A stretch of 64,000 bases of DNA from Betaproteobacteria bacterium (lineage in GTDB: Bacteria; Pseudomonadota; Gammaproteobacteria; Burkholderiales; Casimicrobiaceae), in NCBI GenBank assembly GCA_016704895.1, contig JADIZG010000003.1, positions 62,001 to 126,000 on the forward strand. Direction: 5' to 3'. Below are positions 43,551-53,569 of this stretch, one piece after another. How positions within the stretch are numbered: position 1 is the first letter of the stretch; each line of letters starts with the position of its first letter. The position numbers and the translations under genes are program-made. Below the pieces are notes generated by a model. That model saw only the letters and a program-made list of their open reading frames with translations, did no database searches and was not told the origin of the DNA.

Positions 43551-45083
43551 ATGGACCTGTCCGACTGGATCGAGCGTCAGGCCGCGTTCGCACCCGCGAA
43601 GGCGGCGCTCGCCTGCGCCGGGCGGCGCCTGAGCTACGCCGACCTCGCGGACGAGGTCCGGCGAACGGCGGCCGCGCTCGTCGCGAGCGGCGTCGTCCGC
43701 GGCGACCGTGTGGCGCACCTGGGCTACAACGGGATCGAGCAGATCGCCCTGCTCTTCGCTTGCGCCCGGATCGGCGCGCTGTTCGTGCCGCTGTCGTGGC
43801 GCCTCGCGCCGCCCGAGCACCGCACGATGCTCGCCGACTGCCGGCCGCGCGTGCTCGTCGCGACCGACCCGTTCGTCGAACCGACCGACGCGATCGCCGA
43901 CGCGTCGGCCGGCATGGTGCGCGTGAGCATCGGCGCGCTGCGCGACGGCTGGCTGCCCTGGGAGCGCTTCCTCGATGCCGGCAACGGCACGCAGGCGGGC
44001 AGGCTCGGCGACGGAGCCGACGCGCCGGTGCTGCTCTGCTACACCTCCGGCTCGACGGGGCTCCCCAAGGGCGTCGTGCTGGCGCAGGACGCGCTGTTCC
44101 ACAACGCGGTCAACAGCACGCACATGCACGACCTCTCGAGCGCCGACGTCGTGCTGACGACGCTGCCGCTCTTCCACGTCGGCGGCCTCAACATCCAGAC
44201 GCTGCCGGCGCTGCACGCCGGCGCGACCGTCGTGCTGCATCCGCGCTTCGAGCCGCCCCAGGTGATCGACGCGCTCGAGCGCGAGGGGGTCACGCTGACC
44301 GTGCTCGTGCCCGCCCAGCTCGAGCTCCTGGCCCGCGACCCGCGCTGGCAGCACGCCGATCTCTCGCGGCTGCGCTCGATCACGACCGGGTCGACGATCA
44401 TCGGCGAAGGGTTCGTGCGCAAGAACCTCCACCGCGGCGTGCCGCTCATGCAGGTCTACGGATCGACCGAGACCTGTCCGATCGCCGCCTACCAGCGCCG
44501 CGACGACGCCCCGCGGCATCCGGGATCGATCGGCAAGCCGGCGCTGCACTGCGAGCTCCGGCTCGTCGACGACCTGGGCCGCGACGTCGCCGCCGGCGAG
44601 TCCGGCGAGATCTGGGTCCGGGGGCCCAACGTGATGGACGGCTACTGGGACAAGCCTCGCGAGACGGCCGCGGTCCTCGCAGACGGCTGGTACCGCACCG
44701 GCGACGTCGCGCACGCCGACGCCGAAGGCTGGCTCTACGTCGACGGACGCCGCCGCGACGTGATCATCTCCGGCGGCGAGAACGTCTACCCGGCCGAGAT
44801 CGAGAACGTGCTGGCCACCTGCCCCGAGATCGCCGAGGTGGCGGTCGTCGGACGGCCCGACGAGCGCTGGGGCGAGGCCGTGGTCGCGATCGTCGTGCCC
44901 GCGAACGGCGCGCATCTCTCGCGCGAAGCGGTGTGCGCGCTCCTCGACGGCCGGGTCGCCCGCTACAAGTATCCGCGCGACGTCGTCTTCGCCGACACCC
45001 TGCCCCGCACCGCGCTCGGCAAGGTCAAGCGCGAGGACCTGAAGCGCCTGGCGCGGCACGAGAGCGCCGCGGGGTCGGCATGA
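43551..45083 (+). CDS. AMP-forming acyl-CoA synthetase (ligase 1)
   Basis: 510 aa ANL-superfamily enzyme that activates a carboxylic acid with ATP and CoA. The P-loop is LLCYTSGSTGLPKGVVLAQ, the A5 motif MQVYGSTETCPIAA, the A7/A8 hinge GWYRTGDVAHADAEGWLYVD with GRRRDVIISGGENVYPAEIE, and the catalytic Lys is in LPRTALGKVKREDL. AGGAAGG precedes ATG 43551. The substrate is unknown. It is the first of two such ligases in the island, the second beginning at 60920. Confidence 0.92.
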   Translation: MDLSDWIERQAAFAPAKAALACAGRRLSYADLADEVRRTAAALVASGVVRGDRVAHLGYNGIEQIALLFACARIGALFVPLSWRLAPPEHRTMLADCRPRVLVATDPFVEPTDAIADASAGMVRVSIGALRDGWLPWERFLDAGNGTQAGRLGDGADAPVLLCYTSGSTGLPKGVVLAQDALFHNAVNSTHMHDLSSADVVLTTLPLFHVGGLNIQTLPALHAGATVVLHPRFEPPQVIDALEREGVTLTVLVPAQLELLARDPRWQHADLSRLRSITTGSTIIGEGFVRKNLHRGVPLMQVYGSTETCPIAAYQRRDDAPRHPGSIGKPALHCELRLVDDLGRDVAAGESGEIWVRGPNVMDGYWDKPRETAAVLADGWYRTGDVAHADAEGWLYVDGRRRDVIISGGENVYPAEIENVLATCPEIAEVAVVGRPDERWGEAVVAIVVPANGAHLSREAVCALLDGRVARYKYPRDVVFADTLPRTALGKVKREDLKRLARHESAAGSA

Positions 45084-45134
45084 ATGCGGCAAGGCTGGGA
45101 GAGGTTGCCCGGTGAACGAGCGAAAGGATTCCTG

Positions 45135-47265
45135 ATGGGCGCCAGAATCGGCATCGACGTCGGCGGCACGTTCACCGACTTCATCCTCACCCGCGACGAC
45201 GCACCGCCGCTGCTGCACAAGGTGCTGTCGACGCCGGCCGACCCGTCGATCGCGGTGGTCACCGGCCTCGCCGAGCTCGCGGCGATGGTCGACCATGACG
45301 CGCGGCGTCGAGTCGTTCGTCGCCTCGATCGAGACGATCGTCCACGGGACCACGGTCGCCACCAACGCCACGCTCACCGGCACGGGCGCGAAATCGGCGC
45401 TGCTCACGACCGAGGGCATCCGCGACGCGCTCGAAATGCGGCGCGGCATCCGCGAGGAGCAGTACAACAACGCCTACACGAACGTGAAGCCGCTGGTGCC
45501 GCGGTACCTTCGGGCCGGCGTGAAGGGCCGCCTCGACCGGGCGGGCCGCGAAGTCGCGCCGCTCGACCTCGCCGGCATCGACGCCGCGATCGCGGAATTC
45601 CGCCGCGAGGGCGTCGAGGCGGTGTCGATCTGCTTCATGAACTCGTACGCGAACCCCGCGCACGAGGCCGCGGCGGCCGAACGCGTGCGCGCCGCGATGC
45701 CCGACGCCTTCCTGACGGTCTCCTCGACGCTGCTGCCCTCGATCCGCTTCTACGAGCGCGTCTCGACGACCGCGCTCAACTCGTACGTCGGCCCCAAGCT
45801 CAATCGCTACGTCGAGCAGCTGGTGAGCCGCCTCGCGTCCGCCGGCTTCCGGGGGACGCTGCTCATCATGCAGAGCAACGGCGGCGTGATGGCGCCCGAG
45901 GTCGCGAGGTCGAGTCCCGCGCTGACGCTGCTCTCGGGCCCGGCCGGCGGGCCCGGCGCCGGCCTCTTCTACGCGAAGGCGCTCGGCACCGACCGCGCGA
46001 TCACGACCGACATGGGAGGCACGAGCTTCGAGGCGTCGGTGGCCGTGGGCGCGCCGCTCCTCGTCAACGACGGCGAGATCGCCCGCCACAAGATCGCGCT
46101 GCCGATGCTCGACATCCACACGATCGGCGCGGGCGGCGGATCGATCGGCTGGCTCGATCCGGGCGGCATGCTGAGGATGGGCCCGCAGAGCGCCGGCGCC
46201 GACCCCGGCCCGGCCTGCTACCAGAAGGGCGGCACGCTGCCCGCCTCGACCGACGCGAACCTGGTGCTGGGCTATCTCGACCCCGACTACTTCGCGGGCG
46301 GGCGCATGCGCCTGTCGGTCGACGCGTCGCGCGAGGCGATCCGCCGCCACATCGCCGAGCCGATGGGGCTGTCGATCGAGGACGCGGCGGCCGGCATGTT
46401 CCGCGTCGTCTGCAACAACATGGCGCAGGGCGTGCGCGAGGTGACGATCAAGCGCGGCTGGGACCCGCGCGAGTTCCCGTTCGTCGCCGCAGGCGGCGCC
46501 GGCCCGATCCACTCGTGCCAGATCTGCAACGAGCTCGAGATTCCGCTGCAGATCGTTCCACGCGAGTCGTCGGTGCTCTGCGCGATGGGCATGCTTCTCT
46601 CGGACCTCCAGCACGACTTCGTGCGCACGTTCGTCGCCGGCCTCTCGACGCTGGACTGGTCGCGCCTGGGCGTGCTGGTCGACGAGATGATCGCCGAGGG
46701 CGATCGGCAGCTCGACGCCGAACGCATCCCCGCGTCGCGTCGCCGCTACGCCGTCAAGCTCGACTGCCGGTACGTCAAGCAGTTCCACGAGGTCGGCGTC
46801 GACGTGCCGCGCGAGGCGATCCGCGCCAGAGACGCGGCCGCGATCGCCGCCGGACTGCACCGCGAGCACAACCGGCTCTACGGCTACTCGCTCGAGCACG
46901 AGAACGCGCCGGTCGAGATCATCAACGTCCGCGTGCAGGCGCTGGGCAGCGTCGACAAGCCGCGCCATCCCGAGGAGGCGTGGTGCGACGCGCCCGCGAC
47001 CGCCGCGCTCAAGGGCCGGCGTGCCGCCTACGTGCCCGAGGACGGCGCGTTCCGCAGCGTGCCGGTCTACGACGGCCACAGGCTCCGCTACGGGCAGCGC
47101 ATCGCGGGTCCCGCCATCGTCGAGGAAGTGACGACGGCGATCGTGCTGACCGGCGCCTGGGACGCGATCGTCGACCGCTACGGCTCGTTCGTGCTCCACC
47201 GCAAGGGCCGAGACGACCTGGTCGCGCCGGTGCTCGAGTCCCGCAAGCAGGAAACGACGGCCTGA
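45135..47265 (+). CDS. hyuA: Hydantoinase/oxoprolinase A-type subunit (HyuA), frameshifted near the 5' end
   Basis: ATP-dependent enzyme subunit of the HyuA/oxoprolinase/acetone-carboxylase group. The first 50 or so codons (ATG 45135) carry the actin-like phosphate loop IGIDVGGTFTDFILTRDD. The rest is in another frame from about 45295: IETIVHGTTVATNATLTGTG, SGPAGGPGAGLFYAKALGT, TTDMGGTSFEASVAVG and FPFVAAGGAGPIHSCQICNE. The join near 45285-45310 needs a one-base correction; an ATG at 45295 could otherwise start a shortened protein without the phosphate loop. GAAAGGA precedes ATG 45135. Substrates in the family are hydantoins, 5-oxoproline and ketones, so function is open. Confidence 0.85.
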
Positions 47266-47276
47266 AGGAGCAAGCA

Positions 47277-48950
47277 TTGAAGATCGATCCGATCCTGTTG
47301 TCGGTGTACGCGCGGACGTTCAAGTCCATCACCGACGAGATGAGCATCTCGATGCAGCAGACGACCCGCTCGCCGATCCTGTGCGAGGCGAAGGACTTCG
47401 TCACCGGCCTCTACGACGCGGAGGGCCGGATGCTGGAGCAGACCGAGAACCTTCCGATCCTCGCGTTCTCGCTCGCGCCGGTCTGCAAGCACATCAAGGC
47501 CACGTTCGGCGACGACATCTATCCGGGCGACGTGTTCTTCCACAACGACGTGTTCACGCTCGGCAACCAGAACAACGACGTCGCCGCGTTCAAGCCGGTG
47601 TTCTTCGAAGGCCGGCTGGTCGCGTGGACCGCCGTCAAGGGACACCAGGCCGACATCGGCGGCGCGGTGGCGGGCGGCTACAACCCGAACGCGACCGAGG
47701 TGTGGCAGGAGGCGCTGCGCATCCCGGCCGTCAAGGTGATCGAGAAGGGGAAGCTCCGCAAGGACGTCTGGGAGCTGATCTTCGCCAACATCCGCCTCGA
47801 CATCGTGCGCCACGACATGCAGGCCGAGATCGGCGCCTGCACGATCGGCGAGCGGCGCTTCGTCGAGCTGCTCGGCAAGTACGGCCGCGAGCACTTCGAG
47901 GCGCACAAGGTCGCGCTGTTCGACGCGACGCGCCGGATGATGGAGGCCGAGATCGGCAAGATCCCGAACGGCCGCTATTCGGGCGAAGGCCGGATCTACT
48001 ACGACGGCCGGCACGAGGGCTCCGAGTTCACGATCCGCGTCGACATCGACGTCGAGGACCGGAAGATCCGCTTCGACTACTCGCGCACGGACGCCCAGAC
48101 GAACGGCTTCGTCAACGGAACGTTCACGTCGAGCGCGTCGGCGACGATCCTGACGCTGCTGCAGATGATCAACCCGGACATTCCGCACAACGAGGGGATG
48201 GTCGAGCCGGTCGAGATCGTGATCCCCGAGGGCACGGTCCTCAACGCCTCCTATCCGAAGGCCACGACGTTCGGCAACCACCTGTGCCCGCCGAACGCCG
48301 ATGCGATCCAGCGCGCGCTCGCGCCCGCCCTGCCCGACCGGGTCACGGCCGGCTGGAACAACCTGCTCTGCTCGCTCACGACCGGGATCGACCCGGAAAA
48401 GAAGGACAAGTACGTCGACATCGGTTTCATGGGGTTGAAGGGCGGCTCGGGCGCGATGCGCGGCACCGACGGCTACGACCACATCGGGATGATCGACGCG
48501 TCGGGCGGCCTGCTCGACCAGGACTACGAGATGTTCGAGCAGCAGACGCCGCATCTGCTGATCCGCCACGAGTACCTGCCCGATTCCGCGGGCGCGGGCC
48601 AGTGGCGCGGCGGGCTCGGCGTCGAGACGGTCTTCCGGATCGGCTCCGACGACACGCAGCTGGTCACGTTCGGCGACGGCGATTTCGAGCCCGCGTTCGG
48701 GCTCTTCGGCGGCGGCAGCGGCACGCTCAACTTCATCCGCCTCACCTATCCCGACGGCCGCGAGGTCGTGCCGAAGAACAAGGACCTGATCACCGGCGTG
48801 CCGAAGGGGACGATCTACCACCAGCAGGCGGGCGGCGGCGGCGGCTACGGCGACCCGAAGCGGCGCGAGCGGGCGCAGGTCCGCGAGGAAGTCCGCAACG
48901 GCGTGATCTCGCCTGCCGTGGCGCGCGACGTCTATGGCATGACCGAGTAG
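47277..48950 (+). CDS. hyuB: Hydantoinase/oxoprolinase B-type subunit (HyuB)
   Basis: 557 aa partner of HyuA. The TTG start at 47277 has AAGGAG 6 nt upstream. Conserved segments are SVYARTFKSITDEMSISMQQ, EAKDFVTGLYDAEGRM, GDVFFHNDVFTLGNQNNDVA, KGHQADIGG, TFTSSASATILTLLQM and QWRGGLGVETVFRIGSDD. It ends in the glycine-rich QAGGGGGYGDPKRR seen across the family. It is 11 nt downstream of hyuA. In acetone and acetophenone carboxylases related A/B pairs activate a ketone or enol with ATP, and in N-methylhydantoinase they open a lactam-like ring. Confidence 0.92.
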   Translation: MKIDPILLSVYARTFKSITDEMSISMQQTTRSPILCEAKDFVTGLYDAEGRMLEQTENLPILAFSLAPVCKHIKATFGDDIYPGDVFFHNDVFTLGNQNNDVAAFKPVFFEGRLVAWTAVKGHQADIGGAVAGGYNPNATEVWQEALRIPAVKVIEKGKLRKDVWELIFANIRLDIVRHDMQAEIGACTIGERRFVELLGKYGREHFEAHKVALFDATRRMMEAEIGKIPNGRYSGEGRIYYDGRHEGSEFTIRVDIDVEDRKIRFDYSRTDAQTNGFVNGTFTSSASATILTLLQMINPDIPHNEGMVEPVEIVIPEGTVLNASYPKATTFGNHLCPPNADAIQRALAPALPDRVTAGWNNLLCSLTTGIDPEKKDKYVDIGFMGLKGGSGAMRGTDGYDHIGMIDASGGLLDQDYEMFEQQTPHLLIRHEYLPDSAGAGQWRGGLGVETVFRIGSDDTQLVTFGDGDFEPAFGLFGGGSGTLNFIRLTYPDGREVVPKNKDLITGVPKGTIYHQQAGGGGGYGDPKRRERAQVREEVRNGVISPAVARDVYGMTE

Positions 48951-48995
48951 TGACGACGCCGCTGTGAATTCGCGCCTCGCACCTGTGCCGACCCG

Positions 48996-49034
48996 CCCTC
49001 TCCCCGCCTGCGGGGAGAGGGCCGGGGTGAGGGG
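48996..49034. repeat. Dispersed hairpin repeat (CTCTCCCC type)
   Basis: CCCTCTCCCCGC-CT-GCGGGGAGAGGG is a perfect 12-bp stem (48996-49021), followed by CCGGGGTGAGGGG. Copies of this element are scattered between genes of many proteobacteria. It lies in the 125-nt gap between hyuB and the acyl-CoA dehydrogenase and could end or attenuate transcription. Confidence 0.6.
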
Positions 49035-49075
49035 CAAGCGGCCAGCCGCGTCCCCGACCGATCGGATGACCCTCG

Positions 49076-50209
49076 ATGGACTTCGCGCTTACCTCCGAGC
49101 AGCAGCAGATCCGCGACACGTTCGCGCGGTTCGTCGACGCCGAAGTGGCGCCGCGCGCTGCCGCGATCGACGATGCGCACGCATATCCGCGCGAGCTGGT
49201 CCGCAAGCTCGCGGACCTCGGCTTCTTCGGCATGCGCTATCCGGAGGACGCCGGCGGTCTGGGGCTCGACCTCTCGACCTTCTGCCTCGCGCTCGCCGAG
49301 ATCGCCCGCGGCTCGATGTCGCTCGCCGGGTGCGCGGCGATGCAGGCGCTGATGGGCACGAAGTTCCTGCAGCTCCTGGGCAACGCCGACATCCTCGGCC
49401 GGCTGTTCAAGCCCGCGCTGGCCGGCGAGAAGATCGGCGCGATCTGCATGACCGAGCCCAACGCCGGCTCGGACCTCGACGGCATCGCGACGACGGCTCG
49501 CAAGGTCGACGGCGGCTACGTGCTCGACGGCCAGAAGACCTGGGTGACGGCCGCGCCGGTCGCCGACTTCTTCACCGTGTTCGCGCGGGCCGGCGAGGCG
49601 AGGAAGCTCACGATCTTCCTGGTCGAGCGCGACTTCCCCGGCGTCACCGTCGGGCGCGCGATCGAGAAGATGGGGGTGTGGGCGCTGCCGACTTCCGAGC
49701 TCGCGTTCGCCGACTGCTTCGTCCCCGACAGCCACCGGCTCTCGCGCGTCGAAGGCGACGGCGAGGAGCACCTGAAGAAGACGCTGGCCGAGATCCGGAT
49801 CATCACCGGCGCGATGGCGCTCGGCGTGTCCCGCGCCGCGCTCGACGAGGCGACCCGATACGCAGGCGAGCGGCAGCAGTTCGGCAAGCCGATCAACCGC
49901 TTCCAGGCGATCCAGTCGAAGCTCGCCGAGATGGCGACCGATCACGAGGCCGCCGTCCACATGGTCCGCTACGCAGCCTGGTGCCGAGACACCGGCGCGC
50001 CGCATCACAAGGAAGCCGCGATGGCGAAGCTGTTCGCGACCGAGGCGGCGGCGCGCATCTGCGACCAGGCGGCGCGCGTGCTGGCCTCCTACGGCTACGC
50101 GATGGAATTCCCGGTGCAGCGTTACCTGCGCGACGTCCGATTCACGCTGATCGGCGGAGGCACGAGCGAGATCCTGAAACTCATCATCGCCAAGGAGTTG
50201 ACGAGGTGA
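49076..50209 (+). CDS. Acyl-CoA dehydrogenase 1
   Basis: 377 aa FAD enzyme oxidising an acyl-CoA to the 2-enoyl-CoA. It shows the family pattern: FALTSEQQQIRDTFARFVDA at the N-terminus, ICMTEPNAGSDLDGIATTAR, GQKTWVTAAPVADFFTVFAR, the flavin-domain RQQFGKPINRFQAIQSKLAE and YLRDVRFTLIGGGTSEILKL. The Glu in the last segment sits where the catalytic base of many acyl-CoA dehydrogenases lies. The gene is 4 nt upstream of the mutase small subunit, so acyl-CoA rearrangement and oxidation are coupled in one operon. Confidence 0.93.
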   Translation: MDFALTSEQQQIRDTFARFVDAEVAPRAAAIDDAHAYPRELVRKLADLGFFGMRYPEDAGGLGLDLSTFCLALAEIARGSMSLAGCAAMQALMGTKFLQLLGNADILGRLFKPALAGEKIGAICMTEPNAGSDLDGIATTARKVDGGYVLDGQKTWVTAAPVADFFTVFARAGEARKLTIFLVERDFPGVTVGRAIEKMGVWALPTSELAFADCFVPDSHRLSRVEGDGEEHLKKTLAEIRIITGAMALGVSRAALDEATRYAGERQQFGKPINRFQAIQSKLAEMATDHEAAVHMVRYAAWCRDTGAPHHKEAAMAKLFATEAAARICDQAARVLASYGYAMEFPVQRYLRDVRFTLIGGGTSEILKLIIAKELTR

Positions 50210-50213
50210 AACC

Positions 50214-50621
50214 GTGAACACGACGGCACGCACGCGACCGATCAAGGTGGTCCTGGCGAAGCCGGGGCTCGACGGGCACGACCAGGGCGCCAAGGTGGTC
50301 GTGCGCGCGCTGATGGCGGCCGGCATGGAGGTCATCTACACCGGCCTGCGCCAGACCCCGGAGGCCGTCGCGCGGATCGCGCTCGAGGAGGACGTGGACG
50401 TGATCGCGCTGTCCAGCATGGCGGGATCGCACCTCGCGTTCTGCCGGCGCCTGAAGCCGCTGCTCGACGAGGCCGGGCTCGACGACAAGCTCTGGATCAT
50501 CGGCGGCAACCTGCCGCGCCAGGACCACGACGCGCTGCGCGGGCTGGGCTTCAAGGGCGTGTTCCCGACCGGATCGCGCCTCGACGAGATCACCGGCTTC
50601 ATCGAAAGGAACCTACCGTGA
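50214..50621 (+). CDS. B12-binding small subunit of acyl-CoA mutase 1
   Basis: 135 aa cobalamin-binding domain. The GTG start at 50214 lies 4 nt after the dehydrogenase stop. The base-off/His-on motif DxHxxG is intact (LAKPGLDGHDQGAKVVVRAL), with SSMAGSHLAF and IIGGNLPRQD further on, as in stand-alone small subunits of MCM, ICM and HCM. The stop overlaps the large-subunit GTG (GTGA). The order is small then large, the opposite of mutase 2. Confidence 0.92.
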   Translation: MNTTARTRPIKVVLAKPGLDGHDQGAKVVVRALMAAGMEVIYTGLRQTPEAVARIALEEDVDVIALSSMAGSHLAFCRRLKPLLDEAGLDDKLWIIGGNLPRQDHDALRGLGFKGVFPTGSRLDEITGFIERNLP

Positions 50622-52234
50622 ACGATCGACTGCCACCGGACGTTTCGCCGATCGTGAACGAGTCCGGCATTGCGATCCAGCCGCTCTACACGGAGGACGA
50701 CCTCGCGGCGAGCGGCGGGCTCTCGATGCTCGGCCTGCCGGGCGAGTTCCCGTTCACGCGGGGCATCCACCCGCTGATGTTCCGCAAGCAGCCGTGGACG
50801 ATGCGGCAGTACACGGGCTTCGGCAATGCGGCGGACACCAATGCCCGCTTCAAGTACCTGATCGCCAACGGCCAGACGGGCCTCAACGTCGCGTTCGACC
50901 TGCCCACGCAGTGCGGGCTGGACTCCGACGACCCGCTGGCCGAGGGCGAGGTCGGGCGCGTCGGGATGGCGATCGACACGCTGCGCGACTTCGAGATCGC
51001 CTTCGACGGCATCGACCTCGACCGGATCACGGTGTCGCTCACCGTCAACGGCTCGGCGGCGATCCTGATCGCGATGTACCTCGCGATGGCCGAGCGGCGC
51101 GGCTTCGACGTGAAAAAGCTGCGCGGAACCGCGCAGAACGACATCCTGAAGGAGTTCGTCGGGCGCGGTACGTGGATCTTCCCGGTCGACGCGTCGGTCA
51201 GGCTCGTCGGCGACACGATCGAGTACTGCGCGGAGCACGCCCCCAAGTACAGCCCGGTGTCGGTCTGCGGCTACCACATTCGCGAATCCGGGGCGAATCC
51301 GGCGCAGGAGATGGCCTACGCGTTCGCGATCGCCTGCGCCTATGCCGACGAAGTCCTGCGTCGCGGCGTCCCGATCGACGAGTTCGCCGGCCGGCTCTCG
51401 TTCAACTTCAACATCTTCGGCAACCTGTTCGAGCAGGTCGCCAAGTTCCGCGCCGGCCGCGGCCTGTGGGCGCAGATCGTCAAGGAGCGCTACGGCGCGA
51501 CCCGGCCCGGATCGATGTGGATGCGGATGATCGCAGGTGGCGGCGGCGGCGGGCTCACGTTCGAGCAGCCGGAGCTCAACATCGTCCGCGGCGCCTACTA
51601 CGCGCTGATCAGCGCGCTCTCGGGTGCGCAGACGATGGCGCTGTGCTGCTACGACGAGGCCTACACGATCCCGAGCGAGTACGCGCAGCGGATCTCGCTT
51701 CGGACGATGCAGCTCCTGATCGAGGAAATGGGCCTCTGCGACACCGTCGATCCGCTCGGCGGCTCCTTCTACGTCGAGACGCTCACCAACCAGATGCGCG
51801 CCGAGATGGCACGGATCATCGCCGACGTCGATGCGCGCGGCGGCATCGTCGGACTGATCGCCTCGGGTTCGATCCAGTCGCAGGTATCGGCCCAGGCCTA
51901 CCGCCGGCAGCTGGACCTCGAGGCCGGGCGGTTCCGCAAGGTCGGCGTCAACTGCTACCGGGGCGATGCCGAGGATCCGAAGGTGGAGTTCCATCCCTAC
52001 GACGAGGCGGGGACGGTCGACCAGGTCGCCCGGCTCGCCGACGTGCGCCGGACGCGGGACGCTTCCGCCGTCGCGCGCGCCCTCGACGACGTCCGGCGCG
52101 CCGCGGCGGACCGCGTCAACGCGATGCCCGCCATCGTCTCCGCCGTGAAGGCGTACGCATCCGTCGGCGAGATCACCTCTGCGCTGGTGTCCGTCGTCGG
52201 ACGCTACCGCGAACCCGTCCGCTTCGAGGGATGA
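50618..52234 (+). CDS. Acyl-CoA mutase 1 large subunit (methylmalonyl-CoA mutase superfamily)
   Basis: 538 aa TIM barrel without B12 domain. It keeps the core motifs RKQPWTMRQYTGFGNAADTN (Tyr kept), NVAFDLPTQCGLDSDDPLAE, AQNDILKEFVGRGTWIFPV, VCGYHIRESGANPAQEM (catalytic His) and DTVDPLGGSFYVETLTNQ. Where methylmalonyl-CoA mutases have a CQTSGWSLT loop it reads AGGGGGGLT. The substrate is therefore probably not plain methylmalonyl-CoA, though that cannot be excluded. The N-terminus is shorter than in full-length mutases. No MeaB-like G-protein chaperone is in the window. Confidence 0.9.
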   Translation: MNDRLPPDVSPIVNESGIAIQPLYTEDDLAASGGLSMLGLPGEFPFTRGIHPLMFRKQPWTMRQYTGFGNAADTNARFKYLIANGQTGLNVAFDLPTQCGLDSDDPLAEGEVGRVGMAIDTLRDFEIAFDGIDLDRITVSLTVNGSAAILIAMYLAMAERRGFDVKKLRGTAQNDILKEFVGRGTWIFPVDASVRLVGDTIEYCAEHAPKYSPVSVCGYHIRESGANPAQEMAYAFAIACAYADEVLRRGVPIDEFAGRLSFNFNIFGNLFEQVAKFRAGRGLWAQIVKERYGATRPGSMWMRMIAGGGGGGLTFEQPELNIVRGAYYALISALSGAQTMALCCYDEAYTIPSEYAQRISLRTMQLLIEEMGLCDTVDPLGGSFYVETLTNQMRAEMARIIADVDARGGIVGLIASGSIQSQVSAQAYRRQLDLEAGRFRKVGVNCYRGDAEDPKVEFHPYDEAGTVDQVARLADVRRTRDASAVARALDDVRRAAADRVNAMPAIVSAVKAYASVGEITSALVSVVGRYREPVRFEG

Positions 52235-52238
52235 CGCC

Positions 52239-53102
52239 ATGACCGTCGAGCACTACTGGGCCCCCACCACGCTGCCGGACGCGCTGGACCACCTGCGCGG
52301 AGGCGACGTCACGATCCTGGCGGGCGGCACCGACCTGATGCCCCAGAGCCATGCGGGGCGGGTGACGCTCAAGCGCGGGCTGCTCAACGTCCGCCGCGTC
52401 CCCGAGCTCCACCGGGTCGAGCGCGCCGAGGGCGCCGTCCGCATCGGCGCGCTCTGCACGATCACCGAGCTCATGCGCGATCCGCTCGTGCGCGAGCACT
52501 TCGGCCTCCTGGCCGACGCCTGCGACCACTTCGCGAGCGACCAGCTGCGCAACGCCGCGACGATCGGCGGCAACGTCTGCAACGCCTCGCCCGCCGGGGA
52601 CACGCTCGTGCCGCTCCTCGCGCTCGATGCCGAGGTCGAGCTCGCGTCGAAGCCCGATGGCCGGGTCGAGACCCGCCGCGTGCCGCTCGCCGACTTCTTC
52701 ACCGGGCCCGGCCGGACTGCCCGGGCGCCGGACGAGCTCCTCTGCGCGATCCGCCTCCCGCTCCCTCCTCCGGGCTTCGTCGGCCGCTTCTTCAAGTTCG
52801 GCACCCGCCCCGCGCTCGACATCTCCGCCATCTCGATCGCGATCGGCGGCGTGCGGAGCGGCCGCGCATTGACGCACGTCCGCGTGGCCTACGGCGCCGT
52901 GGCGCCGGTTCCGCTGCGGGCGCGCAGGACCGAGGCGGCACTCGAGGGCGCGCCCCTGGACGCTGCCGCCATCGACCGGGTCGCCGCGACCGCCCGGGAC
53001 GAGGTGCGCCCGATCGACGACGTCCGGGCGTCGGCGTGGTACCGGAAGGAACTGGTGTTCAACATGACGAGAAGGATCCTCGGCGATGTCGCTCAAGCGT
53101 GA
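52239..53102 (+). CDS. Molybdenum hydroxylase FAD-binding medium subunit (CoxM/xanthine dehydrogenase type)
   Basis: 287 aa. FAD motifs are ILAGGTDLMP and RNAATIGGNVCNASPAGD, with a C-terminal CO-dehydrogenase-flavoprotein domain ending RKELVFNMTRRIL. It lacks the extra 4Fe-4S insertion of 4-hydroxybenzoyl-CoA reductase beta subunits as far as I can see. It passes electrons from the iron-sulfur subunit to an acceptor. It starts 4 nt after the mutase gene and overlaps the small-subunit gene by 17 nt, so hydroxylase and mutase are in one operon. Confidence 0.92.
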   Translation: MTVEHYWAPTTLPDALDHLRGGDVTILAGGTDLMPQSHAGRVTLKRGLLNVRRVPELHRVERAEGAVRIGALCTITELMRDPLVREHFGLLADACDHFASDQLRNAATIGGNVCNASPAGDTLVPLLALDAEVELASKPDGRVETRRVPLADFFTGPGRTARAPDELLCAIRLPLPPPGFVGRFFKFGTRPALDISAISIAIGGVRSGRALTHVRVAYGAVAPVPLRARRTEAALEGAPLDAAAIDRVAATARDEVRPIDDVRASAWYRKELVFNMTRRILGDVAQA

Positions 53103-53559
53103 AATCGGCTTCCTGCTGAACGGCGTGGAGACCCGCGCTACGGTGCCCGTCGACATGAGCGCGCTCGCGATGCTGCGCGACGTCCTCGGACTGACCGGCA
53201 CCAAGTACGCGTGCGGCGAAGGCGAGTGCGGCGCCTGCACGGTCCTCGTCGACGGCGTCTCGGTCTGCTCGTGCCTGCAGTTCGCCGTCGACTGCGAAGG
53301 GCGGACGGTCAGCACGATCGAAGGCGTGAGCCGCGAGCCGCTGGGCGCGAAGCTCGAGCAGGCGTTCGTCGACTGCGGCGCCGTCCAGTGTGGGTTCTGC
53401 ACGCCCGGGATGGTGATGCAGGCGAAGCACTTCCTCGAGGCGCACCCGCACCCGACGCGCGACGAGATCAAACGCGGCATCGAAGGCAACCTGTGCCGCT
53501 GCACCGGGTACGTCAAGATCGTCGACGCGATCGAGGCGGCCTCGCGCGGGGACCGGTGA
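53086..53559 (+). CDS. Molybdenum hydroxylase [2Fe-2S] small subunit (CoxS type)
   Basis: 157 aa with both [2Fe-2S] clusters. The plant-ferredoxin-type cluster is CGEGECGACTVLVDGVSVCSC. The second is QCGFCTPGMVMQAK with EGNLCRCTGYVKIVDAI. Start ATG 53086 lies within the end of the FAD subunit gene; the Mo subunit follows after 10 nt with GAGGAGACGGCG before its ATG. Confidence 0.95.
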   Translation: MSLKREIGFLLNGVETRATVPVDMSALAMLRDVLGLTGTKYACGEGECGACTVLVDGVSVCSCLQFAVDCEGRTVSTIEGVSREPLGAKLEQAFVDCGAVQCGFCTPGMVMQAKHFLEAHPHPTRDEIKRGIEGNLCRCTGYVKIVDAIEAASRGDR

Positions 53560-53569
53560 GGAGACGGCG

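Noticed and set aside
45112..45135. A seven-codon leader peptide frame (GTG...TGA) overlapping the hyuA ATG
   Set aside because: Too short to support; the GAAAGGA inside it is better read as the hyuA ribosome-binding site.
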